DNA of 64,000 nucleotides from Pseudodesulfovibrio sediminis (GCF_020886695.1 NZ_AP024485.1:195001-259000), one strand, 5' to 3'. Shown: positions 19,372 through 28,721, numbered from the stretch's first letter. Numbers and translations: made by a program. The notes: generated from the sequence alone by a model not told the origin.

Positions 19372-20349
19372 GTGGTCAACAATTCCAGGTCTCTCAGGGA
19401 CGCTTTCATGTCCACCCCCGGACCGACTTCCCTCAAGTCGGCGTTGTTGCTTTGGCTCAAGGGAGTCTGCATGGGCGGAGCGGATATCATCCCCGGTGTG
19501 TCCGGCGGGACAATCGCCTTTATTACAGGTATTTATTCCCAGCTTGTTGACGCTATCCGCTCCTTTGATCTCGCTTTTGGCAAGCGGCTCATTACATTTG
19601 ATTTTCCCGGTGCTCTGCGCACTGCCCACCTTCGTTTTATTCTGATTTTGCTTTTTGGCATCATGACGGCTATCGTGACCATGGCGCGTGTCATGAACTA
19701 TATGCTGCACTCGCATCCTGTGGAAATCTGGTCGCTCTTTTTCGGTCTCATAGCTGCCTCCATTTTTGTGGTGGGTCGGGAGATAAAACCACTCAACGCT
19801 GTCAATCTCGCGGGAGTGGCTTTGGGGGCCGTGGGCAGTTTTCTTCTGGTCGGTATGATTCCGGTAACGACTCCCGAAACCCTGCCGTTTGTATTTTTAT
19901 GTGGTTCCATAGCTATTTGCGCAATGATATTGCCGGGCATCAGCGGAGCGTTCCTGCTGTTGATGCTGGGTAAATATGAATATGTGACCCGGACATTGAA
20001 GAATCCTTTTGTCTGGGACAATTTCGTGATCATCGCGGCCTTTGCGGCTGGGGCGGTCTGCGGTATAATGTTGTTTTCCCGCGTGCTCCATTTTTTGTTG
20101 CATAGATGGCATGCGGCCACCATGAGTGTCCTCACAGGGGTGATGATCGGCGCGCTACGTAAGGTCTGGCCGTGGAAGGAAGTGCTCGAATCAGCTGTCA
20201 TTCGTGGCAAGATGCTTGTTCTTCGTGAACAGAATGTTCTGCCGGGTGAATGGAGCTGGGAAGTGGGGGCCGCCTGTTGTCTGGTACTTGTCGGGGTGAT
20301 GATTGTTGTTGCCCTTGAATGGTTTTCACGGGAAAAGAAATCTGTTTAG
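19372..20349 (+). CDS. popT: DUF368-family polyprenyl-phosphate transporter (PopT type)
   Basis: A 325-residue multi-pass membrane protein with about eight hydrophobic segments. The DUF368 signature MGGADIIPGVSGGTIAFITG is at about 36-55, and a second inverted-repeat-like copy, MILPGISGAFLLLMLG, lies near 184-199. Recent work on this family in Vibrio cholerae and Staphylococcus showed that it returns undecaprenyl phosphate across the inner membrane for reuse in envelope synthesis; I transfer that role by family. The start is a GTG with AAGGAA upstream; an ATG at 19408 is an alternative. It lies between pcm and the Mrp ATPase. Confidence 0.85.
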   Translation: MVNNSRSLRDAFMSTPGPTSLKSALLLWLKGVCMGGADIIPGVSGGTIAFITGIYSQLVDAIRSFDLAFGKRLITFDFPGALRTAHLRFILILLFGIMTAIVTMARVMNYMLHSHPVEIWSLFFGLIAASIFVVGREIKPLNAVNLAGVALGAVGSFLLVGMIPVTTPETLPFVFLCGSIAICAMILPGISGAFLLLMLGKYEYVTRTLKNPFVWDNFVIIAAFAAGAVCGIMLFSRVLHFLLHRWHAATMSVLTGVMIGALRKVWPWKEVLESAVIRGKMLVLREQNVLPGEWSWEVGAACCLVLVGVMIVVALEWFSREKKSV

Positions 20350-20387
20350 TGTATCCCGAACGGGACAAATATAAAGAGAGAATTATC

Positions 20388-21269
20388 ATGAGCGATTGCA
20401 GTTCCGGCTCCTGCGCTAGTGCAGGAAAACCCAGTGCAAAAATGAAAATTCAGGATGAGATGATCAAATCCACCCTGGGAAAGATCAAATATAAGCTGTT
20501 TATCATGTCCGGCAAAGGCGGAGTGGGCAAAAGCTCCGTTTCAGTCAATGTGGCCGCCGCTCTGGCCGCACGTGGCTTCAGGGTCGGTCTGTTGGACGTG
20601 GACATCCACGGCCCGAGCGTACCGACTCTGTTGGGAATCTCCGGTAATCTGGATGTTGACCGCGGTTCTTTGATGATACCCAAGGAGTACAGCGAGAATC
20701 TGCATGTGGTTTCCATGGAATCCCTGCTCAAGGATCCTGATCAGGCGGTTTTGTGGCGCGGCCCCATGAAGACATCGGCGATTCGCCAGTTCGTCTCTGA
20801 CGTGCAGTGGGGCGAGCTTGATTTTCTCGTGGTGGATTCTCCCCCCGGTACCGGTGACGAGCCTATGACCGTCCTCAAGACTGTGCCTGACGCTCTGTGT
20901 GTTGTTGTGACGACACCGCAGGAAGTCTCTTTGTCTGATGTTCGAAAATCCATCAATTTTCTTCAGTATGCACAGGCCAATGTACTCGGCGTGGTGGAAA
21001 ACATGAGTGGGTTGATCTGCCCGCATTGTCACGAGTCCATTGATTTGTTCAAGAAGGGTGGCGGCAAGGAGCTGGCAGAGAAATACGGTCTGCAGTTTTT
21101 GGGAGCCATTCCGCTTGATCCGGCCACGGTGGTTGCCGGTGATCTTGGTAAACCGGTTGTCTTGCTCGAAGAAGATTCCTTTGCCAAGACAGCTCTGATA
21201 GAGTTGGCTGACACTATCGCAGAGGCAGCCCAGAAGAGCTTTGAGGCTGCTTCCACAACTCACGCTTAG
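20388..21269 (+). CDS. mrp: Mrp/NBP35-family Fe-S cluster carrier ATPase
   Basis: A 293-residue cytoplasmic P-loop protein that binds and delivers iron-sulfur clusters. Walker A is MSGKGGVGKSS near 43-53, with the deviant Lys typical of the MinD/Mrp class. SPPGTGDE and VVENMSGLICPHCHES follow, the latter holding the CxxC that bridges a cluster in the dimer. An N-terminal Cys-rich stretch (CSSGSC) may add ligands. The ATG at 20388 has AGAGAG upstream. It is in the pcm-popT-mrp-pgsA run. A sulfate reducer has heavy demand for Fe-S maturation, which fits. Confidence 0.94.
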   Translation: MSDCSSGSCASAGKPSAKMKIQDEMIKSTLGKIKYKLFIMSGKGGVGKSSVSVNVAAALAARGFRVGLLDVDIHGPSVPTLLGISGNLDVDRGSLMIPKEYSENLHVVSMESLLKDPDQAVLWRGPMKTSAIRQFVSDVQWGELDFLVVDSPPGTGDEPMTVLKTVPDALCVVVTTPQEVSLSDVRKSINFLQYAQANVLGVVENMSGLICPHCHESIDLFKKGGGKELAEKYGLQFLGAIPLDPATVVAGDLGKPVVLLEEDSFAKTALIELADTIAEAAQKSFEAASTTHA

Positions 21270-21278
21270 GTGGTTTGG

Positions 21279-21860
21279 ATGAATAAGGATATTTATAATC
21301 TTCCCAATTGTTTGACCATGGCCAGAATTCTGGCCGCGCCGATCATTGTCTTTATGCTGTATCTGGAGATGTGGTATGAATTCAAATTCGGCTCCTACTT
21401 TGGTTTTGGTTTGTACTTTATTGCTTCCATCACGGATTACTTTGATGGCAAGATTGCCCGCGAGCAGAATATCATTACCAATCTGGGCAAATTTCTCGAT
21501 CCCCTTGCAGACAAGCTGCTCATCGGTTCGCTGTTGATCATGCTTGTCCGTCTTGGTGAAGGATGGTGTGTACCGGCCTGGGTTGTCATTATAATTATCT
21601 GTCGAGAGTTGGCTGTGACCGGGATGCGTGCCATTGCGGCCGAAAAAGGGCAGGTGGTTGCCGCTGACAAGCTGGGTAAGGCCAAAACAATGGCCCAGTC
21701 TCTGGCTGTCGGATTCCTGATTTTCCACTATCCTTTCTTTGGTATTGACGTGCGTCCCATTGGCCAGGTCTTACTGTATCTGGCGCTGATTCTGACTGTG
21801 GTTTCCGGTGGTAATTACCTGTACGACTTTTACAAGACCTGGATTGTCTCTTCAGAGTAG
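21279..21860 (+). CDS. pgsA: CDP-diacylglycerol--glycerol-3-phosphate 3-phosphatidyltransferase
   Basis: A 193-residue inner-membrane enzyme that makes phosphatidylglycerol phosphate, the committed step to PG and cardiolipin. The CDP-alcohol phosphotransferase motif is complete: DYFDGKIAR, then G eight residues later, then FLDPLADK, supplying the metal-binding aspartates. Several membrane helices flank it. AGGTGG precedes the ATG at 21279. It closes the pcm-popT-mrp-pgsA run, and a terminator follows. The cardiolipin synthase that would use its product is at 49436-50881. Confidence 0.94.
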   Translation: MNKDIYNLPNCLTMARILAAPIIVFMLYLEMWYEFKFGSYFGFGLYFIASITDYFDGKIAREQNIITNLGKFLDPLADKLLIGSLLIMLVRLGEGWCVPAWVVIIIICRELAVTGMRAIAAEKGQVVAADKLGKAKTMAQSLAVGFLIFHYPFFGIDVRPIGQVLLYLALILTVVSGGNYLYDFYKTWIVSSE

Positions 21861-21889
21861 TGTGCCTTTTATTGTTATGTCGCATCTTT

Positions 21890-21937
21890 AGCCGCGTCAA
21901 TTGGTCAGAATCTCTGATCCCTTGGCGCGGCTTTTTT
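21890..21937 (+). terminator. Terminator after pgsA
   Basis: AGCCGCGTCAA pairs with TTGGCGCGGCT (one G-T), with an inner GGTCAGA/TCTGATCC helix, then six T. Confidence 0.85.
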
Positions 21938-22138
21938 GCTGCCTGTGATGGTGTCGGCTCTAGAAAAAATTGAGAGAAAATCTTGTCTTGAGTTGAGGCG
22001 TTGTGCGTAACGTGTTGTTATTGTGTCTTAAAATGGGTGGTGACAGGGGCCGAATTACATGATATTTGATAGCTTGAGTCACTGTACAAAATCCCCGAAA
22101 AAGGGTTATTGAATCAGGGAATTGAATAATACCACGAG

Positions 22139-22423
22139 ATGCTCATGACAGATTCCAGTTCGGTTAAACATCTTGTTCGCATAACCAACTGTCTCCAAAC
22201 CATTCTGGACCTTGAGTCCCAGCTTGAAAACCTGGAGCACGGAAATTCGCTTTTGGACGAATTTGCCGTGCTTAAGTCTTTTTTGGAGAAGATCGACAAG
22301 GTGGATCTGAGTGAGGGCGATGTGGAGCGGATAGAGATAGCTACAGCCAACTTCCTCAGGGAGTTGGAGGGACCGTTGTCCAAGAGCCGGATACGAAAGA
22401 AATTTGAGCGGAGACTACAGTAA
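22139..22423 (+). CDS. Small helical protein, unrecognised, heading a division-gene cluster
   Basis: 94 residues, almost entirely helical and charged (LDLESQLENLEHGNSLLDEF and later VERIEIATANFLRELEG). There is no signal peptide or membrane segment. I do not recognise a family. The start could be either of two ATGs (22139 or 22145), each with only a weak site. Its stop is five bases before the DivIC-like gene, and the TPR gene overlaps that one, so the three are one operon. This suggests a linked, perhaps envelope-related role, which is inference. Confidence 0.7.
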   Translation: MLMTDSSSVKHLVRITNCLQTILDLESQLENLEHGNSLLDEFAVLKSFLEKIDKVDLSEGDVERIEIATANFLRELEGPLSKSRIRKKFERRLQ

Positions 22424-22428
22424 CCTTT

Positions 22429-22746
22429 ATGCGTGGTCGTGTCGTCATTATAGCCGTGCTCCTTGTCATCAATGTGTTTCTGCTTTTCAGATTAATCTGG
22501 AGCGATCAGGGGATGTTTACCTATCTTGAACTCAAGAACAGGTATGATGTCCTGCAGCAGCGCATAGATAACGTTGATGAGAAGAGTCTTGATTTGAGCC
22601 AGGAAATACGCAGATTGAAATCAGACAAGGGCTACCAGGAAAAAGTGGTCCGTGAGCGTATGAATTTTGTGCGAAAGGATGAACTGCTGTATATATTCCC
22701 GGACGAGAATACCAACCTCGGTGGAGATGGAACAGATGAGCAATAA
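22429..22746 (+). CDS. FtsB/DivIC-family septum formation protein
   Basis: 105 residues with the compact DivIC/FtsB layout: a short cytoplasmic start (MRGR), one membrane helix (about 5-24, VVIIAVLLVINVFLLFRLIW), a periplasmic coiled coil (about 33-70), and the C-terminal motif EKVVRERMNFVRKDELLYIF common to the family. In well-studied bacteria such proteins join FtsL and FtsQ to activate septal wall synthesis. The predicted tail is acidic and Gly/Asn-rich. The next gene's start lies inside its 3' end. Confidence 0.85.
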   Translation: MRGRVVIIAVLLVINVFLLFRLIWSDQGMFTYLELKNRYDVLQQRIDNVDEKSLDLSQEIRRLKSDKGYQEKVVRERMNFVRKDELLYIFPDENTNLGGDGTDEQ

Positions 22747-23533
22747 AATTGAATGGTACCAAGAGGTTCTCTCCCTGGAACCCGGTTCAAGAGTGTTCTT
22801 TCCACTCGCCAAGCTGTTCGTGGAGAACGGGATGCCCGAAGAGGCTGTCCAGACACTTCGCCAAGGCCTGGATCGTCATCCTGATTATCTTGAAGCGCGT
22901 ATGTTGCTTGTGGAGCTGCTCACAGAGTTGGAGCGGGAAGATGAAGTGCATGACCAGTTGGCCCGCGTTATCGATCCTTTGCGGGACTATCCTGCTTTTT
23001 GGCGAGGGTGGGCCAGGAGTCTTCCAGAGAATGAACGGGATTTATCCGTCTTTTTGATGTTGGTGGCTTCCAATATTTCCGGCGACACCATCAAGTGGAC
23101 CGATGTGGTTTTTGAGGGTATTGGTACTTTGGCAGACCGTCTGGTCGGCGCACCGTTGCCACCGCCATGCGAATGTCCTCCTCCCTCGCAACCTCGGTTT
23201 GAGGCTGTGAGTGATGCAAATTTCGACGCCCCAGATGCGGAATTCAAGCATGGGGCCGGTTCTTTTCGTACCAAGACCATGGCTGATCTTCTTGCGTCGC
23301 AGGGGGATGTGGCCGGAGCACTTGAAATCTACCGGGAATTGTTGCAGTCAACGATGTCCGACGAACGTCGAGCCGAATTGCAGGAACGTATTGTTCAGTT
23401 GGAACAGAATCACAATAGTGGTGCCGGTTTGAATGCGGAACTCAGTGATGCTTTCAGCGTCCATGCGAAGAACCGCCTTATCAGCACCTTGGAAACACTG
23501 GCTTCGCGTTTTGAGGCCAGGGTACAAAGTTAA
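22736..23533 (+). CDS. Tetratricopeptide-repeat protein
   Basis: 265 residues. The N-terminal part (about 1-90) reads as TPR units (KIEWYQEVLSLEPGSRVFFP, LAKLFVENGMPEEAVQTL, and GLDRHPDYLEARMLLVELL). A Pro/Cys-rich linker (PPPCECPPPSQP, near 142) follows, and a further TPR-like unit, TMADLLASQGDVAGALEIYR, lies near 182-201. There is no export signal, so it is probably cytoplasmic. The ATG at 22736 has GTGGAG nine bases upstream and overlaps the DivIC-like gene by 11 bases, which implies coupling. TPR proteins are adaptors; the partner is unknown. Confidence 0.85.
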   Translation: MSNKIEWYQEVLSLEPGSRVFFPLAKLFVENGMPEEAVQTLRQGLDRHPDYLEARMLLVELLTELEREDEVHDQLARVIDPLRDYPAFWRGWARSLPENERDLSVFLMLVASNISGDTIKWTDVVFEGIGTLADRLVGAPLPPPCECPPPSQPRFEAVSDANFDAPDAEFKHGAGSFRTKTMADLLASQGDVAGALEIYRELLQSTMSDERRAELQERIVQLEQNHNSGAGLNAELSDAFSVHAKNRLISTLETLASRFEARVQS

Positions 23534-23601
23534 TTCATCAGATACGCAATCCAGGACGCATCGATCAGATGATGCGGATGTCCATGTATCAAGCGGGAAA
23601 T

Positions 23602-24396
23602 ATGAAATATATCTTATTGAGCCTATTGGCGGCTGCGATGCTGCTTGGCGGCTGCAGTGTGTGGGATACCACTGCTGAAGTCACCAAGGATTCGTGGAAT
23701 TCCACCAAGGAATTTGTCGATCCTCCGCCGGAGATCGACACGGAAAGGTACCAGTTCACCAACCCGAATCAGGAAAAATTGGCCAAGCTTATTGCTCCGG
23801 TTGACGGCCCGTTGACTTCCCTGTCGCAGTTTGTCGACAATACCGACACACTGCCTGGAGTCGACTGGCTTGACCTTCTTCGTGCCAGATATCCGTGGGT
23901 AAACCGCGTACTGGTAACCGATGAAGAGGGCACGATCATTTTCATGCAGCCGGAGCTCCCTGTAAAAAAGATTACCAAGCCGCTTATTTTTAAAGGGGTA
24001 TGGCGTTCGATCAAGCTGCTCACCGTGGTTGATTACTCCGAGTTGGGAGCCGAACTCTATATTGGTCGCCCCTACTTCAAGGATGTATCGTTCAGCGGGC
24101 TTATCGGCGTCGGTTTTGATCCGAGGGCGTTGCTTCGGTTAAGCCCCAACCCTTCTGAATTGATTATTATTCATCCTGGCGGTGGCGTATGGTCCATCGG
24201 GGCTGATATCGATGAAGAAGCGATCATGGCAGTCCCTTGGGAAGAGATACTCAAGGAAGATGTCCATGGTGAAATCAAGGTTGGAGAAAAGTATTATACC
24301 TGGCTGACACGCTACGTCGGTGAAGACCAGTATGTCTATGCTACGGAAAGCGTTGATCCGGGAAATACCGGTTCTTCCTGGTACTGGCCGTTTTAG
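23602..24396 (+). CDS. Predicted lipoprotein, unrecognised
   Basis: 264 residues. The signal peptide MKYILLSLLAAAMLLGG ends in a lipobox (LLGGC) with Cys18 as the lipidated residue. The mature part shows patterns reminiscent of a small sensory or Cache-like fold (WVNRVLVTDEEGTIIF and ELIIIHPGGGVW), but I cannot assign a family with confidence. The ATG at 23602 is chosen because it starts the signal peptide; the frame opens 11 codons earlier. It lies between the TPR gene and fbp with short gaps. Confidence 0.8.
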   Translation: MKYILLSLLAAAMLLGGCSVWDTTAEVTKDSWNSTKEFVDPPPEIDTERYQFTNPNQEKLAKLIAPVDGPLTSLSQFVDNTDTLPGVDWLDLLRARYPWVNRVLVTDEEGTIIFMQPELPVKKITKPLIFKGVWRSIKLLTVVDYSELGAELYIGRPYFKDVSFSGLIGVGFDPRALLRLSPNPSELIIIHPGGGVWSIGADIDEEAIMAVPWEEILKEDVHGEIKVGEKYYTWLTRYVGEDQYVYATESVDPGNTGSSWYWPF

Positions 24397-24438
24397 GCGA
24401 TAACTCAGATTACTGGCTCATACGGTCAAGGATACTCT

Positions 24439-25470
24439 ATGCCACAACAGGTAACGGTTACAGAACACTTGCTCCTGCATCAGAAGATGGTGCCGGGTGC
24501 GACCGGGCAGTTTACCCGGCTTTTCAATGAAATTGTTTTATCCGCAAAGATTATATCCCGTGCCGTGAACAAGGCGGGGCTCGTTGACGTGCTTGGCTTT
24601 ACCGGCGACGTCAACGTGCAGGGAGAGGAAGTCAAAAAACTGGATGAATACGCCAATCGGATTCTGATTCATCGTCTGGCCCGGTCTGGTGTGCTCTGCG
24701 CCATGGCTTCCGAGGAAAATGCGGATGTCATCGAGGTTCCGGAATCGTTGCCTCGTGGCGATTATATTATTATTTTCGATCCGTTGGATGGTTCCTCGAA
24801 TATTGATGTCAATGTCAATATCGGGACGATCTTTTCCATCTTCAAGCGAAAAAGCGTTCCGGATGCTGCGCTCATGTCCAGTGATGTATTGCAGAAGGGG
24901 AGTGAACAGGTCGCGGCGGGGTATGTTCTATACGGCTCCTCCACCATGCTGGTTTTCACCTGTGGTGAAGGCGTACACGGGTTTACCCTGGACCCCAGCG
25001 TGGGCGAATTCATCCTTTCCCATCCCAACATCCGTATCCCCGAACAGGGAAAGATCTATTCGGTGAACGAAGGATATGAGCGGTACTGGGATCGCGAGAC
25101 CAAAAAGGTGCTAGCCTATTTCAAGTCGCCCAAAAATGCTCTTCGCAAACCCTACAGCGGCAGATACATCGGTTCTTTGGTTGCCGATTTTCATCGCAAT
25201 CTCATTTATGGCGGTATTTTTATGTACCCCGCTGATTTGCGCGATCCCAAAAAGCCGGAGGGCAAACTGCGGCTGACCTGCGAATGTAATCCTATGGCTT
25301 TCATTGTGGAGCAGGCAGGAGGGATGGCTACCAATGGTCTGGAGCGCATCATGGATGTCGACCCCGAACATCTGCATCAGCGTATTCCGTTTTTCTGCGG
25401 CTCTCTCAATGACGTTCAGATCGTCAAGGACATTTATGAAGCAGGCTCTCGGATAAAGAAGAACAGGTAA
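24439..25470 (+). CDS. fbp: Fructose-1,6-bisphosphatase class I
   Basis: 343 residues, the usual length. It hydrolyses fructose 1,6-bisphosphate to fructose 6-phosphate in gluconeogenesis. The metal-binding [11 protein letters not shown] is at about 113-123. [17 protein letters not shown] and the C-terminal GGIFMYPAD and EQAGGMA motifs of the family are all present. AAGGAT precedes the ATG. Its TAA stop overlaps the ATG of tsaD (TAATG), so the two are translationally coupled. Confidence 0.96.
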   Translation: MPQQVTVTEHLLLHQKMVPGATGQFTRLFNEIVLSAKIISRAVNKAGLVDVLGFTGDVNVQGEEVKKLDEYANRILIHRLARSGVLCAMASEENADVIEVPESLPRGDYIIIFDPLDGSSNIDVNVNIGTIFSIFKRKSVPDAALMSSDVLQKGSEQVAAGYVLYGSSTMLVFTCGEGVHGFTLDPSVGEFILSHPNIRIPEQGKIYSVNEGYERYWDRETKKVLAYFKSPKNALRKPYSGRYIGSLVADFHRNLIYGGIFMYPADLRDPKKPEGKLRLTCECNPMAFIVEQAGGMATNGLERIMDVDPEHLHQRIPFFCGSLNDVQIVKDIYEAGSRIKKNR

Positions 25471-26561
25471 TGTTAACACTTGGAATCGAGACTTCCTGTG
25501 ACGAAACTGCTGTCGCCCTTGTGGAGGATGGCCGTCTGCTGGGTGAGAAGCTGGCTACGCAGGTGGATATGCATGCCTTGTTCGGTGGTGTGGTGCCGGA
25601 AATAGCCTCGCGCGAACACCTTCGTGTGCTGCCTCGTCTCTATAAGGAGCTGCTGGCGGAAACAGGTAAGGAGCCGGGTGAAATCGACACAGTGGCTGTG
25701 GCCCGTGGCCCAGGACTGCTCGGTAGTTTGCTTGTGGGGGTCAGTTTTGCCAAGGGGCTTTCCCTTGCCATTGGCGCACGACTGATCGGTGTCAATCACC
25801 TTTGGGCTCATCTGCTTGCTCCCGGTCTGACGGGCGACTTGTGTTTTCCCGCTCTGGGGCTGCTCGTTTCGGGAGGGCACACCCATATCTATCGCATCCA
25901 ATCATCCATTGAGTTCGAATTGCTCGGAAGAACTCTGGATGACGCTGCCGGTGAGGCCTTTGACAAGGTCGCCAAGCTCATGAATTTCCCGTATCCTGGT
26001 GGCCGGTATATCGATGACCTGGGGCAGGAATCCACGCCCGATAAGAAGCTGTTTCCCCGTCCCTATATCGATCATCCCAGTCTTGATTTCAGTTTCAGCG
26101 GCTTGAAGACGGCTGTTGCCCTGCATGTGGCGACTCGTCCTGATCTGGTGTTTGAGACCATGGCCGACCCGGAAGCTGTGGCCAATCTTGCAGAGGACAA
26201 GCGGGCAGATATCGCAAAGATTTGCGCCTCATTCAACTGGAGTGTGGCGGATACGCTCAGGATCAAAGTTGAACGGGCCTTGGATTCCATGGAAGGGGTC
26301 AAGAGTGTCATCGTTGCCGGAGGCGTGGCAGCCAATTCTTTGGTTCGCAAGACCATGGCCGGCGTCGCCAAAAAGCACGGGCTGGAATTGACCTTGCCCG
26401 ATTTGGCCTTATGTACGGATAATGGCTCCATGATTGCGTATGCCGGATGGCAGCTCGCCAAAGCCGGTTGCAGTCATGGGCTTGAGCTTGAAGCCATTCC
26501 CAGGGGGCAGGTTGTTCCCCTTGATTGGAAAATTTCCTCACAATCCGTAGTGGGTGCATAA
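25470..26561 (+). CDS. tsaD: tRNA N6-threonylcarbamoyladenosine transferase
   Basis: 363 residues of the Kae1/TsaD family, which transfers threonylcarbamoyl to A37 of ANN-decoding tRNAs. Iron ligands His110 and His114 sit in [32 protein letters not shown] and SFSGLKTAV are diagnostic. It begins in the stop codon of fbp. The gap to trxA carries a promoter, so this gene ends the upstream unit although no terminator is seen. Confidence 0.96.
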   Translation: MLTLGIETSCDETAVALVEDGRLLGEKLATQVDMHALFGGVVPEIASREHLRVLPRLYKELLAETGKEPGEIDTVAVARGPGLLGSLLVGVSFAKGLSLAIGARLIGVNHLWAHLLAPGLTGDLCFPALGLLVSGGHTHIYRIQSSIEFELLGRTLDDAAGEAFDKVAKLMNFPYPGGRYIDDLGQESTPDKKLFPRPYIDHPSLDFSFSGLKTAVALHVATRPDLVFETMADPEAVANLAEDKRADIAKICASFNWSVADTLRIKVERALDSMEGVKSVIVAGGVAANSLVRKTMAGVAKKHGLELTLPDLALCTDNGSMIAYAGWQLAKAGCSHGLELEAIPRGQVVPLDWKISSQSVVGA

Positions 26562-26579
26562 TATTTTGTTCCATGCTTC

Positions 26580-26609
26580 TTGACAGTAAGGGACATGGAG
26601 ACCTATTTT
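26580..26609 (+). promoter_or_regulatory. Promoter of trxA-trxB
   Basis: TTGACA (26580-26585), 18 bases, TATTTT (26604-26609). It implies RNA starting near 26616 and a leader of about 90 bases. Confidence 0.6.
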
Positions 26610-26614
26610 AAATA

Positions 26615-26630
26615 AATTGTGAGAACAATT
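26615..26630. promoter_or_regulatory. 16-bp palindrome at the trxA transcription start
   Basis: AATTGT-GAGA-ACAATT, six paired bases per half. It sits just after the -10 element, where a bound repressor would block initiation. The responsible regulator is unknown; it does not fully match the Rex, Fur or PerR consensus as I know them. Confidence 0.4.
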
Positions 26631-26708
26631 GCGGCATGTGGCCGCTCCCGGCATGAGCCGGATACTGAGAATGCGACGGTTTTTTGCCGGTAAAAAAAGG
26701 AGAATAAC

Positions 26709-27029
26709 ATGGCGAATCAGATCACTGACGGCACTTTCGAACAAGACGTCCTGCAGAGCGAAGTCCCCGTTCTTATTGATTTTTGGGCTCCCTGGTGTGG
26801 CCCGTGCCGTGCGATGGGACCTGTGATTGATGAATTGGCGGAAGAATTTTCTGGCCAGATTAAAATCGTCAAGATGAATGTGGATGAAAACTCCGCAACT
26901 CCTGGCAAATACGGCATTCGTGCTATTCCCACTCTGATTCTGTTCAAGGACGGCGAAGTCGTTGACCAGTCCACTGGTGCAGTCTCCAAGAGCAGCATCA
27001 AGGAAATGATTACCAAAAAGGCTCTGTAA
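26709..27029 (+). CDS. trxA: Thioredoxin
   Basis: A 106-residue redox protein with the canonical active site WCGPC (Cys30 and Cys33) and the cis-Pro loop IPTLILF. It reduces disulfides in cytoplasmic targets such as ribonucleotide reductase or PAPS/APS-linked enzymes, and is itself reduced by the adjacent TrxB. AGGAG precedes the ATG. trxB starts three bases after its stop, forming a trxA-trxB operon with its own promoter and a palindrome at the predicted start. Confidence 0.97.
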   Translation: MANQITDGTFEQDVLQSEVPVLIDFWAPWCGPCRAMGPVIDELAEEFSGQIKIVKMNVDENSATPGKYGIRAIPTLILFKDGEVVDQSTGAVSKSSIKEMITKKAL

Positions 27030-27032
27030 TTT

Positions 27033-27953
27033 ATGAAATCTTATGACGCCGTAGTCATAGGGGGCGGCCCGGCAGGAATGACGGCTGCCCTTTATCTTTT
27101 GCGGGCTGGCGTGAAAACCGCCATGATTGAAAAACTTTCACCCGGTGGTCAGGTCCTCATGACGGCCGAGATAGAAAACTATCCCGGATTTCCAGAGGGG
27201 CTTCAAGGGTGGGAGTTGGCGGACAAGTTTGCCAATCATCTGGACAAGTATGACCTGGATCGGATCAATGACGAAGTGCGCGGCATCGAAATCGGTGCCC
27301 CTTTTCACACCATTAAAGTTGGTGATGAAGATGTGCAGGCCAAGGTCATTATCCTGGCTACCGGCTCCAGGTATCGTCGACTTGGAATTCCGGGTGAGGA
27401 ACGTTTGCTCGGCAAGGGCGTCTCTTACTGTGCGCTGTGTGACGGAAACTTCTTTCGTGGTCAGGAGGTCGCAGTTATCGGCGGAGGCAACTCCGCTCTA
27501 GAGGAAGCCCTGTATCTGGCTCGTCTTGTGAACAAAGTGTATCTCATTCATCGTCGTGATGAGTTTCGAGGATTGCTCTGTTATCAGGACAAGTGTCTTA
27601 CCAATGACAAAATCGAGCCTATCCGGGCAACTGTTGTAGACGAGATTCAGGGTGAAGATCAGGTCGAATCCCTGTTGCTCAGAAATGTCAAGACTGATGA
27701 AACTTCCGAACTCAAGCTGGATGGCGCGTTCATTTTCGTTGGATTTGAACCCATTATGGACTTTGTGCCTGATGAGGTCGACAAGGAACAGAACGGTGTC
27801 GTGACTGACGTTGAAATGCATACCAATATCCCGGGCATTTTTGCTGCGGGAGATATTCGGGCCAAGATGTGTCGTCAGGTCGCATCCGCTGTTGGCGACG
27901 GTGCCACAGCTGCCACGGCTGCCTTTTCGTACCTTGAGCAGATGGAAGACTAG
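27033..27953 (+). CDS. trxB: Thioredoxin reductase
   Basis: 306 residues, a two-domain flavoprotein that transfers electrons from a pyridine nucleotide through FAD to thioredoxin. The FAD-binding GGGPAGMTA is near 10-18. The redox pair is Cys133 and Cys136 in CALCDG, a slight variant of the common CATCDG. The nucleotide domain has IGGGNSALEEAL and HRRDEFR; the Arg residues there favour NADPH. The C-terminal GIFAAGDIR motif is intact. It follows trxA directly and is followed by bamD after eight bases. Confidence 0.96.
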   Translation: MKSYDAVVIGGGPAGMTAALYLLRAGVKTAMIEKLSPGGQVLMTAEIENYPGFPEGLQGWELADKFANHLDKYDLDRINDEVRGIEIGAPFHTIKVGDEDVQAKVIILATGSRYRRLGIPGEERLLGKGVSYCALCDGNFFRGQEVAVIGGGNSALEEALYLARLVNKVYLIHRRDEFRGLLCYQDKCLTNDKIEPIRATVVDEIQGEDQVESLLLRNVKTDETSELKLDGAFIFVGFEPIMDFVPDEVDKEQNGVVTDVEMHTNIPGIFAAGDIRAKMCRQVASAVGDGATAATAAFSYLEQMED

Positions 27954-27961
27954 GAGTCTGT

Positions 27962-28690
27962 ATGCGTCGATTGATGGTGCCTGTTCTGGTGGCAACCCTT
28001 CTCTTGCTTTCCGGTTGTATCTGGATAGATTCGTATTTCCTGCCGCCTCCTGAGGATACGGCTCAGGAATTGTACGAAGCAGGTACGGACGCCATGGCCG
28101 AGAAGGATTACAACGATGCCCAGGAGTACTTTAGCAAGCTCAAGGATAGGTTCCCGTTCAGTCCGTTTGCCCTCAAGGGTGAGCTGGCGCTCGGCGATGC
28201 CTATTATCTTGATGAAGAGTATGTCCTCGCGCTGGAGGCGTATAAGGAATTTGAGGCGTTGCATCCGAGCAACGAGAATATTCCCTATGTGCTTTACCAG
28301 ATCGCCAAAGCCAATATTGACATGTTCCGATCCATTGATCGGCGGCAGGAAAATATCAAGGAAGGGCTGGAGTATCTCTACCGACTTGTGGATACCTACC
28401 CTGATTCTCAATACGCGGAAGCTGGCAAGAGTCTGATCGTGAAAAGTCGGAGAATTCTGGCTGAGCATGAAGTGTACATGGCGGACTTCTTCTGGCGTAC
28501 TGAGCAATATGGTCCGGCCTGGCATCGATATCAGTATGTGGTTGAGAACTTCTCAGATATTCAGGATCTGCGCGACTATGCTGCCAAACGTGCTGAATAC
28601 TCCTATTTTGAGTATCAGAAAACGTTGTCTGAAGAAGAGAGACAACGTATTCAAGGCAGTTGGATACGCTGGATCAAACAGTGGCTCTAA
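27962..28690 (+). CDS. bamD: Outer membrane assembly lipoprotein BamD
   Basis: 242 residues. The signal peptide ends in the lipobox LLSGC, with Cys19 the predicted lipid site. The mature protein is made of TPR-like repeats (AQELYEAGTDAMAEKDYNDA, then SPFALKGELALGDAYYLDEE) and matches BamD/ComL. It is an essential periplasmic partner of BamA that folds beta-barrel proteins into the outer membrane. RBS AGGAG lies before the ATG. It lies eight bases after trxB and is probably on the same transcript. Confidence 0.93.
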   Translation: MRRLMVPVLVATLLLLSGCIWIDSYFLPPPEDTAQELYEAGTDAMAEKDYNDAQEYFSKLKDRFPFSPFALKGELALGDAYYLDEEYVLALEAYKEFEALHPSNENIPYVLYQIAKANIDMFRSIDRRQENIKEGLEYLYRLVDTYPDSQYAEAGKSLIVKSRRILAEHEVYMADFFWRTEQYGPAWHRYQYVVENFSDIQDLRDYAAKRAEYSYFEYQKTLSEEERQRIQGSWIRWIKQWL

Positions 28691-28721
28691 TCTAACCCAC
28701 GGTCTCGGACCGATATGACAC

